Of a DNA stretch of 64,000 nt, positions 35,295 to 43,308 are shown piece by piece. The stretch spans positions 1 through 64,000 of the forward strand of contig NZ_BMXB01000008.1 of NCBI RefSeq assembly GCF_014651535.1. Direction: 5' to 3'. Numbering within the stretch: the stretch's first letter is position 1; the number at the start of each line of letters is the position of its first letter. Position numbers and translations under genes: made by a program. Source of the DNA: Salinimicrobium marinum (GTDB lineage: Bacteria > Bacteroidota > Bacteroidia > Flavobacteriales > Flavobacteriaceae). The notes below the pieces were generated by a model. The model saw nothing but the letters and a program-made list of their open reading frames with translations, did no database searches and had not been told where the DNA came from.

Positions 35295-35873
35295 TTATGA
35301 ATCTTGGTTGTATTTTATATACTTGAATAGTGAATCAATAGCCTCGTGTTTTAAATCTGGATAAGTAGCAATCCAACCATTATTAATTGTTTTAGTAAGT
35401 TTTTGGACTCTTTGGAAACTACAATATTGAGTAGAATTTACGTGAAGCTTGTTTTGGAGCATTTCGAATTGAGCATTGCTTAATATTTCTCTAAAATGCT
35501 CATTGAAATCATTATAATTTAAACCAGCTATAATACTTGGAAATTTTTCTTTTTTTTCAAAAAAAAGCAATTGGTTCTTTATTATTCATACACTCAATTA
35601 TTAAAGAGGAGTGTATAAAATCCATCTCGCTATCAAAATCACCTGACATAGAATATCCAAGAATATCTATTTCACGTTCCTTATCTGTATGAGAGTCAAC
35701 GTATCTATCGTTAGGTATTGTATACCACTTTCTTTTCTGTAGAATTTTATTGGCTCTGTCTTCAAGTAGATATCCAGAATCCTTTATAGCTTCTTCATTT
35801 TCTTTTTTGATATAGTGCTCAATTTTTTGAGATTTTACCTAATTCGTTATACCACAACAAAATTTTTGGATAT
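35295..35873 (-). pseudogene. Frameshifted PD-(D/E)XK nuclease-like gene
   Basis: Three minus-strand frames join into one protein. The first part (about 35819-35873, WYNELGKISK) shifts in an A6 run into 35557-35838, which encodes IEHYIKKENEEAIKDSGYLL, then KEREIDILGYSMSG and SLIIECMNNKEPIAFF. It then shifts in a T8 run at about 35560-35567 into 35295-35570 (FFEKKEKFPSIIAGLNYNDF to the stop). Removing one base from each homopolymer gives a continuous reading frame. EIDI followed by IIEC resembles the acidic pair of PD-(D/E)XK nucleases, though the expected catalytic Lys after E-x is Met. The start codon is missing, so decay is likely rather than only sequencing error. Confidence 0.55.
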
Positions 35874-36092
35874 CCTTTATTTCAAAAGGATAACTACATC
35901 TTTTGCCGTGTCAGTAAACCTACTAAAATTTTGTTAAATAAAATTACGTGTAAACGTAAAGAAGCGCACAGCTTATCAACAAAGTACTGTGAATAAAGTT
36001 TTTACAGATAAGGTTCTAAAGAAAATATACCTCTCGTTAAACTTTTTAGAAAGGTAGCCAGGGAAGGAACTTTTCTATACTTCAGAAGAAAA

Positions 36093-36371
36093 TTAATTCC
36101 CCACCTGCTGTTGAATCCAGTGAGTCCATTGGGTTTCGTAGATGCGCATCAGGATAATGACAGCGGCACCCACGGCTACAAAAAACCAGGAATAATTTTC
36201 CTTTTTCACCATTATTCCGGAGACAACAGCGAGGATCAGAAAGGGTAAGGCCAGCACTAAATTTGGGATGGGCCAGCCCCCACTTAATATTACAAACAGC
36301 TTTAATCCTACAAAAAAGATACTGTAGAACAAAATGATCTTTGTAATGATGATCAGGTTTCTTTGGGACAT
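36093..36371 (-). CDS. Small membrane protein (92 aa)
   Basis: Three hydrophobic helices (about residues 8-30, 36-53 and 61-78) with a short charged loop (VKKENYS), ending in a Trp/Gln-rich tail. There is no family I recognise. It begins immediately after the amidase stop (1-bp gap) on the same strand and is probably the last gene of that transcript. Confidence 0.7.
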   Translation of the reverse strand: MSQRNLIIITKIILFYSIFFVGLKLFVILSGGWPIPNLVLALPFLILAVVSGIMVKKENYSWFFVAVGAAVIILMRIYETQWTHWIQQQVGN

Positions 36372-36372
36372 A

Positions 36373-38034
36373 TTAGTTGTAGGTTTCCGGGGCTATTCTT
36401 TGGCGGGATGCTTTCTCAAAAGCAGCACCGAGCTGAAGCAGCTTATCTTCTTCAAAAGGTCTGGCGATGAAAGTGGCATTTTTAGGCTCTCCCGTCTTCT
36501 GGTAACCCATAGGCACCGTAAGCGCAGGATATTTTGCCACGGCAGCATAACCGGCGTGATAGTTATTGATGGAAAGCACCACATCGAGCTTATGCTCGTC
36601 CATAGGCTCGTCAAAAAATCTTCTTCCGTTTTCCTGAAGCCGGATTTTTAACGCTTCCAGTTCTTCTACGGTCGTAGTGTCGCGTACAATTCCTTCAAAA
36701 AGTGCCTGACCATACGGAGCACGGGTTAAACTGTCTCCCAAGTTAAAACCTACAATGTCTTTTACATCCCGCACTTCAAGATCCTCATCTCCTGCGGTAG
36801 CGATATAATTTGGCAGATCCTGTTTCATATCCACATCAAGCAAGGTGGCAAAGCCTTCCATAGACACCTGCGGCGGATCGAATTCGATCACGGTCGCACC
36901 TGCAGTCCGCATTTGCTCCACAGCTGCATTGTACAATGAATCCTGAAGTAATTCTTTGATCACCCCTACTCTTTTCCCTTCTAAACTCGCCTCCTGCAGC
37001 CCGTGGAAATAATCTTTATCACTGGCCACAGAGGCTTTATCCTGCCTGTCCTCGCCAATCATTGCCTGCAGGAAAATAGCATTATCGATCACCGACTTTG
37101 TCATTGGCCCGGGAGTATCCAGCGTGCTGGAAATTGGTACAATTCCGGTGCGACTGAGTAAGCCAACAGTCGGTTTTAATCCGACTACAGAATTCTGACT
37201 GGAAGGAGAGATGATAGAGCCCGAAGTTTCGGTTCCCACGGCGGCCACCGCATAATTTGCAGCCACGGCTACGCCACTTCCAGAACTGGAACCTCCGGTT
37301 TCAAATTCTTTTCTTCCGTAGGGATTCAGGGTTTGTCCGCCGACAGCACTGTAGCCAAGCGGACAGCCGCTACAGAAATAATACGCCCATTCGCTTAGAT
37401 TTACTTTTCCGAGGATCAACGCATTGTTCTGCTGCAGCCTGTCAACGATAAAAGCGCTTGCCTGCGGCTGATTTTCAGCAAAAGCAATGGCTCCGGCTGT
37501 AGTGTTCATTCCGGAAACATCAATATTATCTTTTAGCAGCACCGGCATTCCGTAGATGGAATACACGTCTGTGCCTTCAGTTCCTTTTTCATCTAACGCT
37601 CTCGCCTGGTCTACCACTTCAGGGCTTAAAGCAATCACGGCATTCAGCGAAAGATCGTTGTCACTTTCAAACTTCCGGATGCGGTAAATGTAAAACAGGG
37701 TAAGATCTGTATAGGTAAGATTTCCGTTTTTGATGCTTTGCTGAAGCGTGGGAATATCCTGTTCCAGGATAAGAGGCTTCAGCTGATGGTATTTTTCTTC
37801 AGAAAATTCGGCTAAATCTGCCTCAAACGAATTCCAAATGGTGTTCTTATCGAGAAACTTTGAGTTGATCAATTTAAACTGAAGTCGTTCATTTTCATTT
37901 AATGCCTGTTCTTCCAGCTCGGCAGTTTCATCGTAAGGTTCCCAGACTACGGCCGGCTCCAATGGTTTTTCTTCCGAAGTTTTACAGGATACTATCAACA
38001 AACAGAGTACGGGAAGGAGGAAAAATCTCTTCAT
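36373..38034 (-). CDS. Amidase-signature lipoprotein
   Basis: A lipobox (LLIVSC, Cys17) is followed by a full amidase-signature enzyme (553 aa). The Ser-cisSer-Lys triad is visible: Lys in PVLLKDNIDVSG near residue 168, the cis-Ser and Gly/Ser-rich loop GGSSSGSGVAVAANYAVAA near 248, and the nucleophile region GTETSGSIISPSSQN near 268. Related enzymes hydrolyse amides from peptides to plant amides; the exported form resembles secreted peptide amidases. Substrate unknown. It lies 15 bp after ftsY and may be read from the same transcript. Confidence 0.9.
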   Translation of the reverse strand: MKRFFLLPVLCLLIVSCKTSEEKPLEPAVVWEPYDETAELEEQALNENERLQFKLINSKFLDKNTIWNSFEADLAEFSEEKYHQLKPLILEQDIPTLQQSIKNGNLTYTDLTLFYIYRIRKFESDNDLSLNAVIALSPEVVDQARALDEKGTEGTDVYSIYGMPVLLKDNIDVSGMNTTAGAIAFAENQPQASAFIVDRLQQNNALILGKVNLSEWAYYFCSGCPLGYSAVGGQTLNPYGRKEFETGGSSSGSGVAVAANYAVAAVGTETSGSIISPSSQNSVVGLKPTVGLLSRTGIVPISSTLDTPGPMTKSVIDNAIFLQAMIGEDRQDKASVASDKDYFHGLQEASLEGKRVGVIKELLQDSLYNAAVEQMRTAGATVIEFDPPQVSMEGFATLLDVDMKQDLPNYIATAGDEDLEVRDVKDIVGFNLGDSLTRAPYGQALFEGIVRDTTTVEELEALKIRLQENGRRFFDEPMDEHKLDVVLSINNYHAGYAAVAKYPALTVPMGYQKTGEPKNATFIARPFEEDKLLQLGAAFEKASRQRIAPETYN

Positions 38035-38049
38035 GAACGGAAACTGAAT

Positions 38050-39009
38050 TTAATTTGCTTTAAAAAAGGAATCTACAAATTCGTATTTATTGAATACCTG
38101 AAGGTCTTCAATCCCTTCACCAACGCCAATATATTTCACCGGCACCTGGAACTGATCACTGATCCCAATCACTACACCACCTTTGGCAGTTCCGTCGAGT
38201 TTGGTCACTGCAAGGGAAGTCACTTCGGTAGCCGCAGTAAACTGCTTTGCCTGCTCAAAAGCATTTTGTCCTGTAGAGCCGTCCAGCACTAATAAAACTT
38301 CGTGAGGCGCATCGTCCACCACCTTTTGCATTACCCGTTTGATTTTGGTAAGCTCGTTCATTAAGTTCACCTTATTGTGAAGGCGCCCGGCAGTATCGAT
38401 GATCACCACATCTGCATCCTGTTTTACAGCACTCTGAATACTGTCAAAAGCCACTGAAGCAGGATCACTTCCCATTTGCTGTTTTACGATGGGAACATCT
38501 ACCCTATCAGCCCAAACCTGCAGCTGATCTATGGCTGCCGCCCTAAAGGTATCGGCTGCGCCAAGAACCACTTTTTTACCATTTTTCTTAAACTGGTACG
38601 CCAGTTTTCCAATGGTAGTGGTTTTCCCAACCCCGTTTACGCCCACAACCATGATCACATACGGCTTTTTCTCGGCAGGTACATAAAAGTCGGTTGCTTC
38701 GCCTGAATTGGTTTGGGCTAGCAGCGCTGCAATCTCTTCCCGCAGGATCTTATTCAGTTCGTCGGTGCCCAGGTAGCGGTCCTTTGCAACCCTGGCTTCG
38801 ATTCGGTTTATAATTTTTACGGTGGTCGTAACGCCTACATCACTTGCCACCAGTACATTTTCCAGATCATCAAGAACTTCATCATCCACTTTAGACTTAC
38901 CGGCTACAGCTTTACCCAGTTCTGAAAAGAAATTCTTTTTAGATTTTTCTAATCCTTTGTCTAAAGTCTCCTTTTTCTCTTTGGAAAAAATTTTCTTGAA
39001 TAAACTCAT
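38050..39009 (-). CDS. ftsY: Signal recognition particle receptor FtsY
   Basis: A 319-residue SRP GTPase with a short acidic/basic N-terminal A region, typical of Bacteroidetes, then the NG domain. G1 is VVGVNGVGKTTTIGKL near residue 121, DTFRAAAIDQLQVW follows, G3 is DTAGRLHNK and G4 is TKLDGTAKGG. It docks ribosome-SRP complexes at the inner membrane for co-translational insertion. It lies just past the terminator of the rpmB-rpmG-DUF4295 unit. Confidence 0.97.
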   Translation of the reverse strand: MSLFKKIFSKEKKETLDKGLEKSKKNFFSELGKAVAGKSKVDDEVLDDLENVLVASDVGVTTTVKIINRIEARVAKDRYLGTDELNKILREEIAALLAQTNSGEATDFYVPAEKKPYVIMVVGVNGVGKTTTIGKLAYQFKKNGKKVVLGAADTFRAAAIDQLQVWADRVDVPIVKQQMGSDPASVAFDSIQSAVKQDADVVIIDTAGRLHNKVNLMNELTKIKRVMQKVVDDAPHEVLLVLDGSTGQNAFEQAKQFTAATEVTSLAVTKLDGTAKGGVVIGISDQFQVPVKYIGVGEGIEDLQVFNKYEFVDSFFKAN

Positions 39010-39092
39010 TTTCTATTTGCTATTGAAATTGATCAAATCTTGAGAAGCTATTGTGTAGCTCTTACGCGTGTAAATATACACAAAAAGAAAAA

Positions 39093-39119
39093 GCCGTCCC
39101 GATTTGTCATCGAGACGGC
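39093..39119 (-). terminator. Intrinsic terminator after rpmB-rpmG-DUF4295
   Basis: GCCGTCCCGAT (39093-39103) pairs with ATCGAGACGGC (39109-39119), 10 of 11 bases. On the minus strand it is followed by TTTTTCTTTTTG, 25 bp beyond the DUF4295 stop and upstream of ftsY. Confidence 0.8.
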
Positions 39120-39144
39120 TCATAAAATATTTTATTGAAATAAC

Positions 39145-39297
39145 TTATTTTTTATTCAAAAAGTCATTTACTGCTTCTGGAGCCATAATTTGTTCCACAA
39201 AAGTATAGGCGCCGCTCTTAGGAGATTTTACCATTTTAATAGCTTTGGTTAATCTCTTTGATCCTGTCTGTAATGATGCTACTGATTTCTTTGCCAT
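39145..39297 (-). CDS. DUF4295 small protein (50 aa)
   Basis: A 50-codon gene starting MAKKSVASLQTGSKRLTKAI and ending VNDFLNKK. This highly basic small protein follows rpmG throughout the Bacteroidetes and is annotated DUF4295. The conserved location and ribosomal-protein-like composition suggest a ribosome-associated role, which is inference. It is 6 bp downstream of rpmG and followed by the terminator. Confidence 0.9.
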   Translation of the reverse strand: MAKKSVASLQTGSKRLTKAIKMVKSPKSGAYTFVEQIMAPEAVNDFLNKK

Positions 39298-39303
39298 GAC
39301 TTA

Positions 39304-39486
39304 TTATTTTATTTCTTTATGAACCGTCATTTTCTTTAGGATAGGGTTGAATTTCTTCAACTCCATTCTATCTGGCGTGTTCTTTTTGTTTTTTGTAGTG
39401 ATGTATCTTGATGTACCAGGTTTTCCAGTCGCTTTATGCTCTGTACATTCTAAAATTACCTGAACTCTATTACCTTTCTTTGCCAT
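39304..39486 (-). CDS. rpmG: 50S ribosomal protein L33
   Basis: A 60-residue L33: [19 protein letters not shown] at the start and [19 protein letters not shown] in the middle are diagnostic. It lacks the CxxC pair of zinc-binding forms (a single Cys in LECTEH), so it is a Cys-minus type. It is part of rpmB-rpmG-DUF4295. Confidence 0.97.
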   Translation of the reverse strand: MAKKGNRVQVILECTEHKATGKPGTSRYITTKNKKNTPDRMELKKFNPILKKMTVHKEIK

Positions 39487-39513
39487 TTTACCGCGTCTTT
39501 ATTGTGAGGATTA

Positions 39514-39753
39514 TTACTTATTCAAAAATCCTTTTTCTCTTGCTTCCTTGATAACAGCAGAGATTCCTTTTTTATTGATGTTCTTAATTGCAGAAGTAGA
39601 AACCTTTAAAGTTACCCATCTATCTTCTTCAGGAATATAAAAACGTTTCTTCACCAAGTTGGCGTCAAATTTACGCTTTGTTTTGTTCATTGCGTGGGAA
39701 ACATTGTTTCCTACCATCGCTTTTTTACCTGTAAGTTCACAAACTCTTGACAT
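39514..39753 (-). CDS. rpmB: 50S ribosomal protein L28
   Basis: A 79-residue L28 with [20 protein letters not shown] at the start, [21 protein letters not shown] in the centre and an ALKNINKKG-like [14 protein letters not shown] near the end. It is the first gene of the small ribosomal unit; the promoter lies in the gap upstream. Confidence 0.97.
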   Translation of the reverse strand: MSRVCELTGKKAMVGNNVSHAMNKTKRKFDANLVKKRFYIPEEDRWVTLKVSTSAIKNINKKGISAVIKEAREKGFLNK

Positions 39754-40142
39754 TGCTCTATACTTTAACTCGTTATTTCAAAACAGGCTGCAAATTAACG
39801 ATTTTTTTACCTAATTGCCAACACTCTGTTGAAAATATTTTTTCCCTGTAGTATTTTTTTCCTGAAAGCCTGCTCCCCCTGTGAACAAAAGCTTTTCAGG
39901 AATCCTGCTGCCTGCAAGTCCCTGTCGGGAGTACTTCGCAGCATAATATTTTTTCCTTTCTTCTGAAAAAAAAACAGCAACTTTCTAAAAAGCAGTGGCT
40001 AAAAGGACACTTTTTGGTTGCCGGTTCTGAGTTTTCGGATATCGGTTCTCGGTTCTCGGTTTTCAGTTCTCGGTTGTGGTTTCAGCTTAGCTGTCTTGTT
40101 TCTTGTTTCTTGCAGCGAAGCGGTCTTGGCTGCGAAAATTTC
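39754..40142. other. Non-coding gap with low-complexity GGTTCTC repeats
   Basis: No gene. 40020-40080 is built of degenerate GGTTCTC/CGGTTTTC units, followed by TCTTGTTTCTTG and a CAGCGAAGCGGTCTT element (40113-40127) shared with other spacers here. The rpmB promoter must lie near 39760-39830. Confidence 0.6.
40020..40080. repeat. Low-complexity tandem CGGTTCT tract
   Basis: Repeated CGGTTCT units, with three near-tandem copies in CGGTTCTCGGTTCTCGGTTT from 40043, plus divergent copies on both sides. They make a strongly strand-asymmetric G/T-rich tract. Similar tracts are known in flavobacterial spacers; the function is unknown. Confidence 0.6.
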
Positions 40143-41402
40143 TTAGCTCTTTTCTTCGGAGGTAATCTCCCGCAGGATCATTTCGAATGCCTTATAAACC
40201 GAATCTTTCACTACCTGATCCCGCTGATTTCCGAAGCGGAATTTTTTAGAGATCACTTTTTCGGGAGTAGCAAGGCCTATGTAAACCGTACCAACCTCGG
40301 CATCGCTATCCCCTTTAGTGGGGCCTGCGTTTCCGGTGGTTGCCAATGCATAGTCGGTTTTTAACAGTTTCCTGGCATTTTTCGCCATGGCTTCGGCTAC
40401 CTCAGCACTAACCACGCTATACTTTTCGATCAACTCTTCGGGAACCTTTAGAACCTCCTTTTTAATTTGTGTAGAGTAACATACCAGGCCGCCCTTGAAA
40501 CAGGAGGAAGCCCCGGGATGCGTGGTAAATTCTGCTGCAAGGGCACCACCCGTACAACTTTCTGCCGCCGAAAGGAATTGTTTCCGGGAAGTAAGGATCT
40601 TACTTATCTGCACAGCGATCTTCTCGTCCTCCTCCTGCTCATCTGCAATGACATCGCCCAGGATATCATACAGCTTCTCAAATTCCCGCTCTACAGCCGA
40701 TTTAAGTTCGTCTTCGTTCTCTCCTTTTGCCGACAGTCGCAACCGCACCGTTCCAAGATCGGGTAAATAGGCGAATTTCAGGAAGGAAGGCAGGTTATTT
40801 TCCCAGTCCTCCAGCTTATCTGCAATCGCACTTTCCCCCATTCCTTTGGTGAGGATAGTTTTATGGTAAATAAAAGGACGTTTAAATTTTTCCCGAAGCT
40901 GCGGGATCACCAGTTTTTCCATAAGCGCCTTCATCTCATAAGGCACTCCCGGCATGGCTACATAGACTTTTCCTGCCTTTTCCATCCAAAGCCCCGGCGC
41001 CGTCCCGAATTCATTGTACAGCACTGTTGCTGTAGACGGCACCATCGCCTGCTCCTTATTAAGTTCGGAAAGTGGGGAATCCACATATTTTTCGAAGATC
41101 TTTTCTACCTGCTTCAGGACCTTGTCATCCCGCACCAGCTCATCTTCAAAATATTCACAAAAAGTATATTTTGTTACATCGTCCTTAGTTGGACCAAGTC
41201 CGCCGGTAAGAAGGATGATATCTGCCCTTTCAGAAGCTTCCTTTAAAGCATTTAAAATATGCTGCCGGTCATCCTGAACCGAAGTGATCTGATACACCGA
41301 AATCCCGATCTCGTTCAGCTCTTTTGCCATAAAAGCAGAATTACTGTCCACGATCTGGCCTATCAGGATCTCATCCCCAATGGTGATAATTTCGGCTGTC
41401 AT
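40143..41402 (-). CDS. cinA: CinA-family protein (competence/damage-inducible, NMN deamidase)
   Basis: A 419-residue two-domain CinA. The N-terminal MoCF/MoaB-like domain opens AEIITIGDEILIGQIVDSNS and has LTGGLGPTKDDVT near 78. The C-terminal CinA domain has LSAAESCTGGALAAEFT near 280 and ALATTGNAGPTKGDSDAEVG near 370. The C-terminal domain deamidates nicotinamide mononucleotide for pyridine-nucleotide salvage, and the N-terminal domain has ADP-ribose pyrophosphatase activity in studied homologues. The ATG overlaps the stop of the Hpt gene (TAATG), so the two are translationally coupled. Confidence 0.94.
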   Translation of the reverse strand: MTAEIITIGDEILIGQIVDSNSAFMAKELNEIGISVYQITSVQDDRQHILNALKEASERADIILLTGGLGPTKDDVTKYTFCEYFEDELVRDDKVLKQVEKIFEKYVDSPLSELNKEQAMVPSTATVLYNEFGTAPGLWMEKAGKVYVAMPGVPYEMKALMEKLVIPQLREKFKRPFIYHKTILTKGMGESAIADKLEDWENNLPSFLKFAYLPDLGTVRLRLSAKGENEDELKSAVEREFEKLYDILGDVIADEQEEDEKIAVQISKILTSRKQFLSAAESCTGGALAAEFTTHPGASSCFKGGLVCYSTQIKKEVLKVPEELIEKYSVVSAEVAEAMAKNARKLLKTDYALATTGNAGPTKGDSDAEVGTVYIGLATPEKVISKKFRFGNQRDQVVKDSVYKAFEMILREITSEEKS

Positions 41403-41740
41403 TACAGGTCAAAATCATTTTTTAGCTCCTGCTCGGCGGTCAGGACTTTCGTAGTAATGGTTTGCGCAGCTTCGCCTACCTCCTCTTTGGATTTACCGGA
41501 TTTTGCCCAGGCCTCAATGATCTTAATTTCCGGCATTAGTTCAAGTCCGAACATTTGCAGGTTCGGTTTCATTTTATGCGCGTATTGATAAGCCACCGCA
41601 GGGTTGTTTTCGGCCACAGCCTCATTCATAGATTTAAGATCTGGTGGGATCTCTTCTATAAAAGTCTGCACCACGATCTTTACGAAATCCTGGTCTCCTC
41701 CTGCCATTTCTATGACACTTTCTAAATTGTAACTGCTCAT
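41402..41740 (-). CDS. Stand-alone Hpt phosphotransfer domain protein
   Basis: A 112-residue four-helix Hpt domain. The phosphorylatable His is in VAYQYAHKMKPNLQMFG (His54), the first conserved helix being SVIEMAGGDQDFVKIVVQTF. Such proteins shuttle phosphate between hybrid histidine kinases and response regulators. No partner is next to it; a hybrid kinase lies at 59.0-61.2 kb, though I cannot link them. The start is immediately after the FAH stop, and its stop overlaps cinA. Confidence 0.88.
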   Translation of the reverse strand: MSSYNLESVIEMAGGDQDFVKIVVQTFIEEIPPDLKSMNEAVAENNPAVAYQYAHKMKPNLQMFGLELMPEIKIIEAWAKSGKSKEEVGEAAQTITTKVLTAEQELKNDFDL

Positions 41741-42355
41741 CTATTTTACCTGTATTGAAAAGATTTGTTGGTCTTCTATAAAACCTGTGAGTTCATCATT
41801 TACGTTAACCTTACCCACTCCTGCAGGAGTTCCGGTAAAGATCACGTCTCCTATTTTTAGGGTGAAATAGGTAGAGATATATGCTATTAATTCATCAATC
41901 TTCCAGAGCATATGAGAAGTATTTCCCTGCTGTACCTGCTCCTGATTCTTGTTCAGGGAAAAATTGATGTTCTGTAAATCCTGAAAATTTTCTTTTTTTA
42001 ACCATTTTTCACCAATCACTGCGGCACCATCGAAAGATTTGGCTTTTTCCCAGGGCAATCCCTTTTCCTTTAATTTCTTCTGAAGGTCGCGTGCTGTGAA
42101 ATCTATGCCCAATCCTATTTCTTCATAGTATTTATGGGAAAATTTCTGCTGAATATGTTTGCCAACCCTGTTGATGCGGACCAGCAACTCCACTTCATAA
42201 TGTACATCTTCGGAAAATGACGGAATAAAGAAAGGTTGTTTTTTAAGTAAAACTGAAGTATCGGGCTTTAAAAAAACCACCGGATCTTCGGGTTTTTCGT
42301 TTTCAAGCTCCGCAATATGCTCGGTATAATTTCTGCCAATACAGATTATTTTCAT
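41741..42355 (-). CDS. Fumarylacetoacetate hydrolase-family enzyme
   Basis: A single-domain (204 aa) FAH-fold protein: KIICIGRNYTEHIAEL and PVVFLKPDTSVL at the start, the metal-binding acidic residues in HYEVELLVRI near 72, DFTARDLQKK near 105, and GDVIFTGTPAGVG near 180. The short form resembles acylpyruvase/oxaloacetate decarboxylase-type hydrolases rather than tyrosine-pathway FAH. Exact substrate unknown. It is adjacent to the Hpt gene with no gap. Confidence 0.9.
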   Translation of the reverse strand: MKIICIGRNYTEHIAELENEKPEDPVVFLKPDTSVLLKKQPFFIPSFSEDVHYEVELLVRINRVGKHIQQKFSHKYYEEIGLGIDFTARDLQKKLKEKGLPWEKAKSFDGAAVIGEKWLKKENFQDLQNINFSLNKNQEQVQQGNTSHMLWKIDELIAYISTYFTLKIGDVIFTGTPAGVGKVNVNDELTGFIEDQQIFSIQVK

Positions 42356-42372
42356 AATTCCGAATCAGGGTT

Positions 42373-43149
42373 TTATTTCAACTTGGTGTTAAGTTTTCGA
42401 AGTTTGATTGCCGTAAGCACCTTTTTGGTGTACAATGGAAAATCTGAATTCTGGATCCACCCGAAGTAGCCGGGTTCCTGTTCCAGGATCTCTTCCACAC
42501 ATTTACCTTTATGCTTTCCGAAGGAGAAGATCTCGCGTCCGCTTTTATCGAAAGAGATAAAACCGGCGAAATCTGCACAATTTTTCCTCGCACTGAATTC
42601 AGATAAAAATTTGGTGTCATTTTCAAGATCTTCGTACCGGTCCAGCTGGGATTTCAGCACTTCGTAGGTAGCCATCGTATCGGCTTCGGCCCCGTGAGCA
42701 CCTTCGAGTTCTTTTCCGCAGTAGAATTTATAGGCTGCAGAAAGGGTTCGCTGTTCCATTTTATGAAAGATCGTCTGTACGTCTACTGCCAGCATGTTTT
42801 TCATATCAAAATCAACATCTGCCCTCAACATTTCCTCGGCCAGTAGCGGAATATCAAATCTGTTGGAATTATAACCTGCCAGGTCACAGCCTTTAATCAT
42901 ATCATAAATAGCAGCAGAAAGCTGTTTAAAAGTGGGCTCATTAGCCACTTTTTCATTGCTGATGCCGTGAATTGCCACCACCTCTTTCGGGATGGGCATT
43001 TCAGGATTTACGAGCCAGGTTTTGCTTTCCCTGTTTCCGTTTGGAAATACTTTTAAAATTGAGATTTCCACGATCCTGTCCTTCGCGACATTGGTTCCGG
43101 TGGTTTCCAGATCGAAAAAACAGATGGGTTTCTTGAGGTTTAACTCCAT
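42373..43149 (-). CDS. DEDDh 3'-5' exonuclease (DnaQ-like) with FGKHKG-type C-terminal domain
   Basis: Exonuclease motifs: ExoI FFDLETTGTN (Asp14, Glu16), ExoII AGYNSNRFDIPLLAEE (Asp near 100), ExoIII AHGAEADTMATYEV with the His and Asp near 155-160. It also has a C-terminal extension, FSFGKHKGKCVEEILEQEPG followed by GWIQNSDFPL, which resembles DUF3820. It may proofread for DNA polymerase III or trim other ends; a Pol III epsilon role is common for this gene in the phylum. It begins the FAH-Hpt-cinA transcript (17-bp gap). Confidence 0.9.
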   Translation of the reverse strand: MELNLKKPICFFDLETTGTNVAKDRIVEISILKVFPNGNRESKTWLVNPEMPIPKEVVAIHGISNEKVANEPTFKQLSAAIYDMIKGCDLAGYNSNRFDIPLLAEEMLRADVDFDMKNMLAVDVQTIFHKMEQRTLSAAYKFYCGKELEGAHGAEADTMATYEVLKSQLDRYEDLENDTKFLSEFSARKNCADFAGFISFDKSGREIFSFGKHKGKCVEEILEQEPGYFGWIQNSDFPLYTKKVLTAIKLRKLNTKLK

Positions 43150-43246
43150 GGATACTTGAACATTTATTTGTAAAGATAGAATAATTTATCAGCTTAAAAA
43201 GCCATGCCTTCCCTGCCGTTGTTTCTTTTCACCTGAAAATCATAAA

Positions 43247-43282
43247 AGCCATAAATCTATTTCGAAAAACAGATTTATGGCT
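43247..43282 (-). terminator. Terminator after the E2 gene
   Basis: AGCCATAAATCT (43247-43258) and AGATTTATGGCT (43271-43282) are a perfect 12-bp inverted repeat. On the minus strand it is followed by TTTTATGATTTT and lies 26 bp past the E2 stop. Confidence 0.8.
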
Positions 43283-43308
43283 CTCAAAGACCACGGAACA
43301 TTTAATTT

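Larger units (their letters stand above)
34867..36092. other. Decayed, AT-rich accessory segment
   Basis: About 1.2 kb with no intact gene: a 3' remnant at 35007-35222, a frameshifted nuclease-like gene at 35295-35873, and roughly 200 bp of empty spacer. It includes a short palindrome TTACGT/ACGTAA at 35943-35958. It looks like eroded accessory DNA between the kelch gene and the conserved amidase-ftsY block. Confidence 0.6.

Noticed and set aside
35557-35570. Programmed frameshifting at the T8 run of the nuclease-like gene.
   Set aside because: There is no stimulatory hairpin or known slippery context, another shift lies upstream, and the gene lacks a start codon; decay or read error is simpler.
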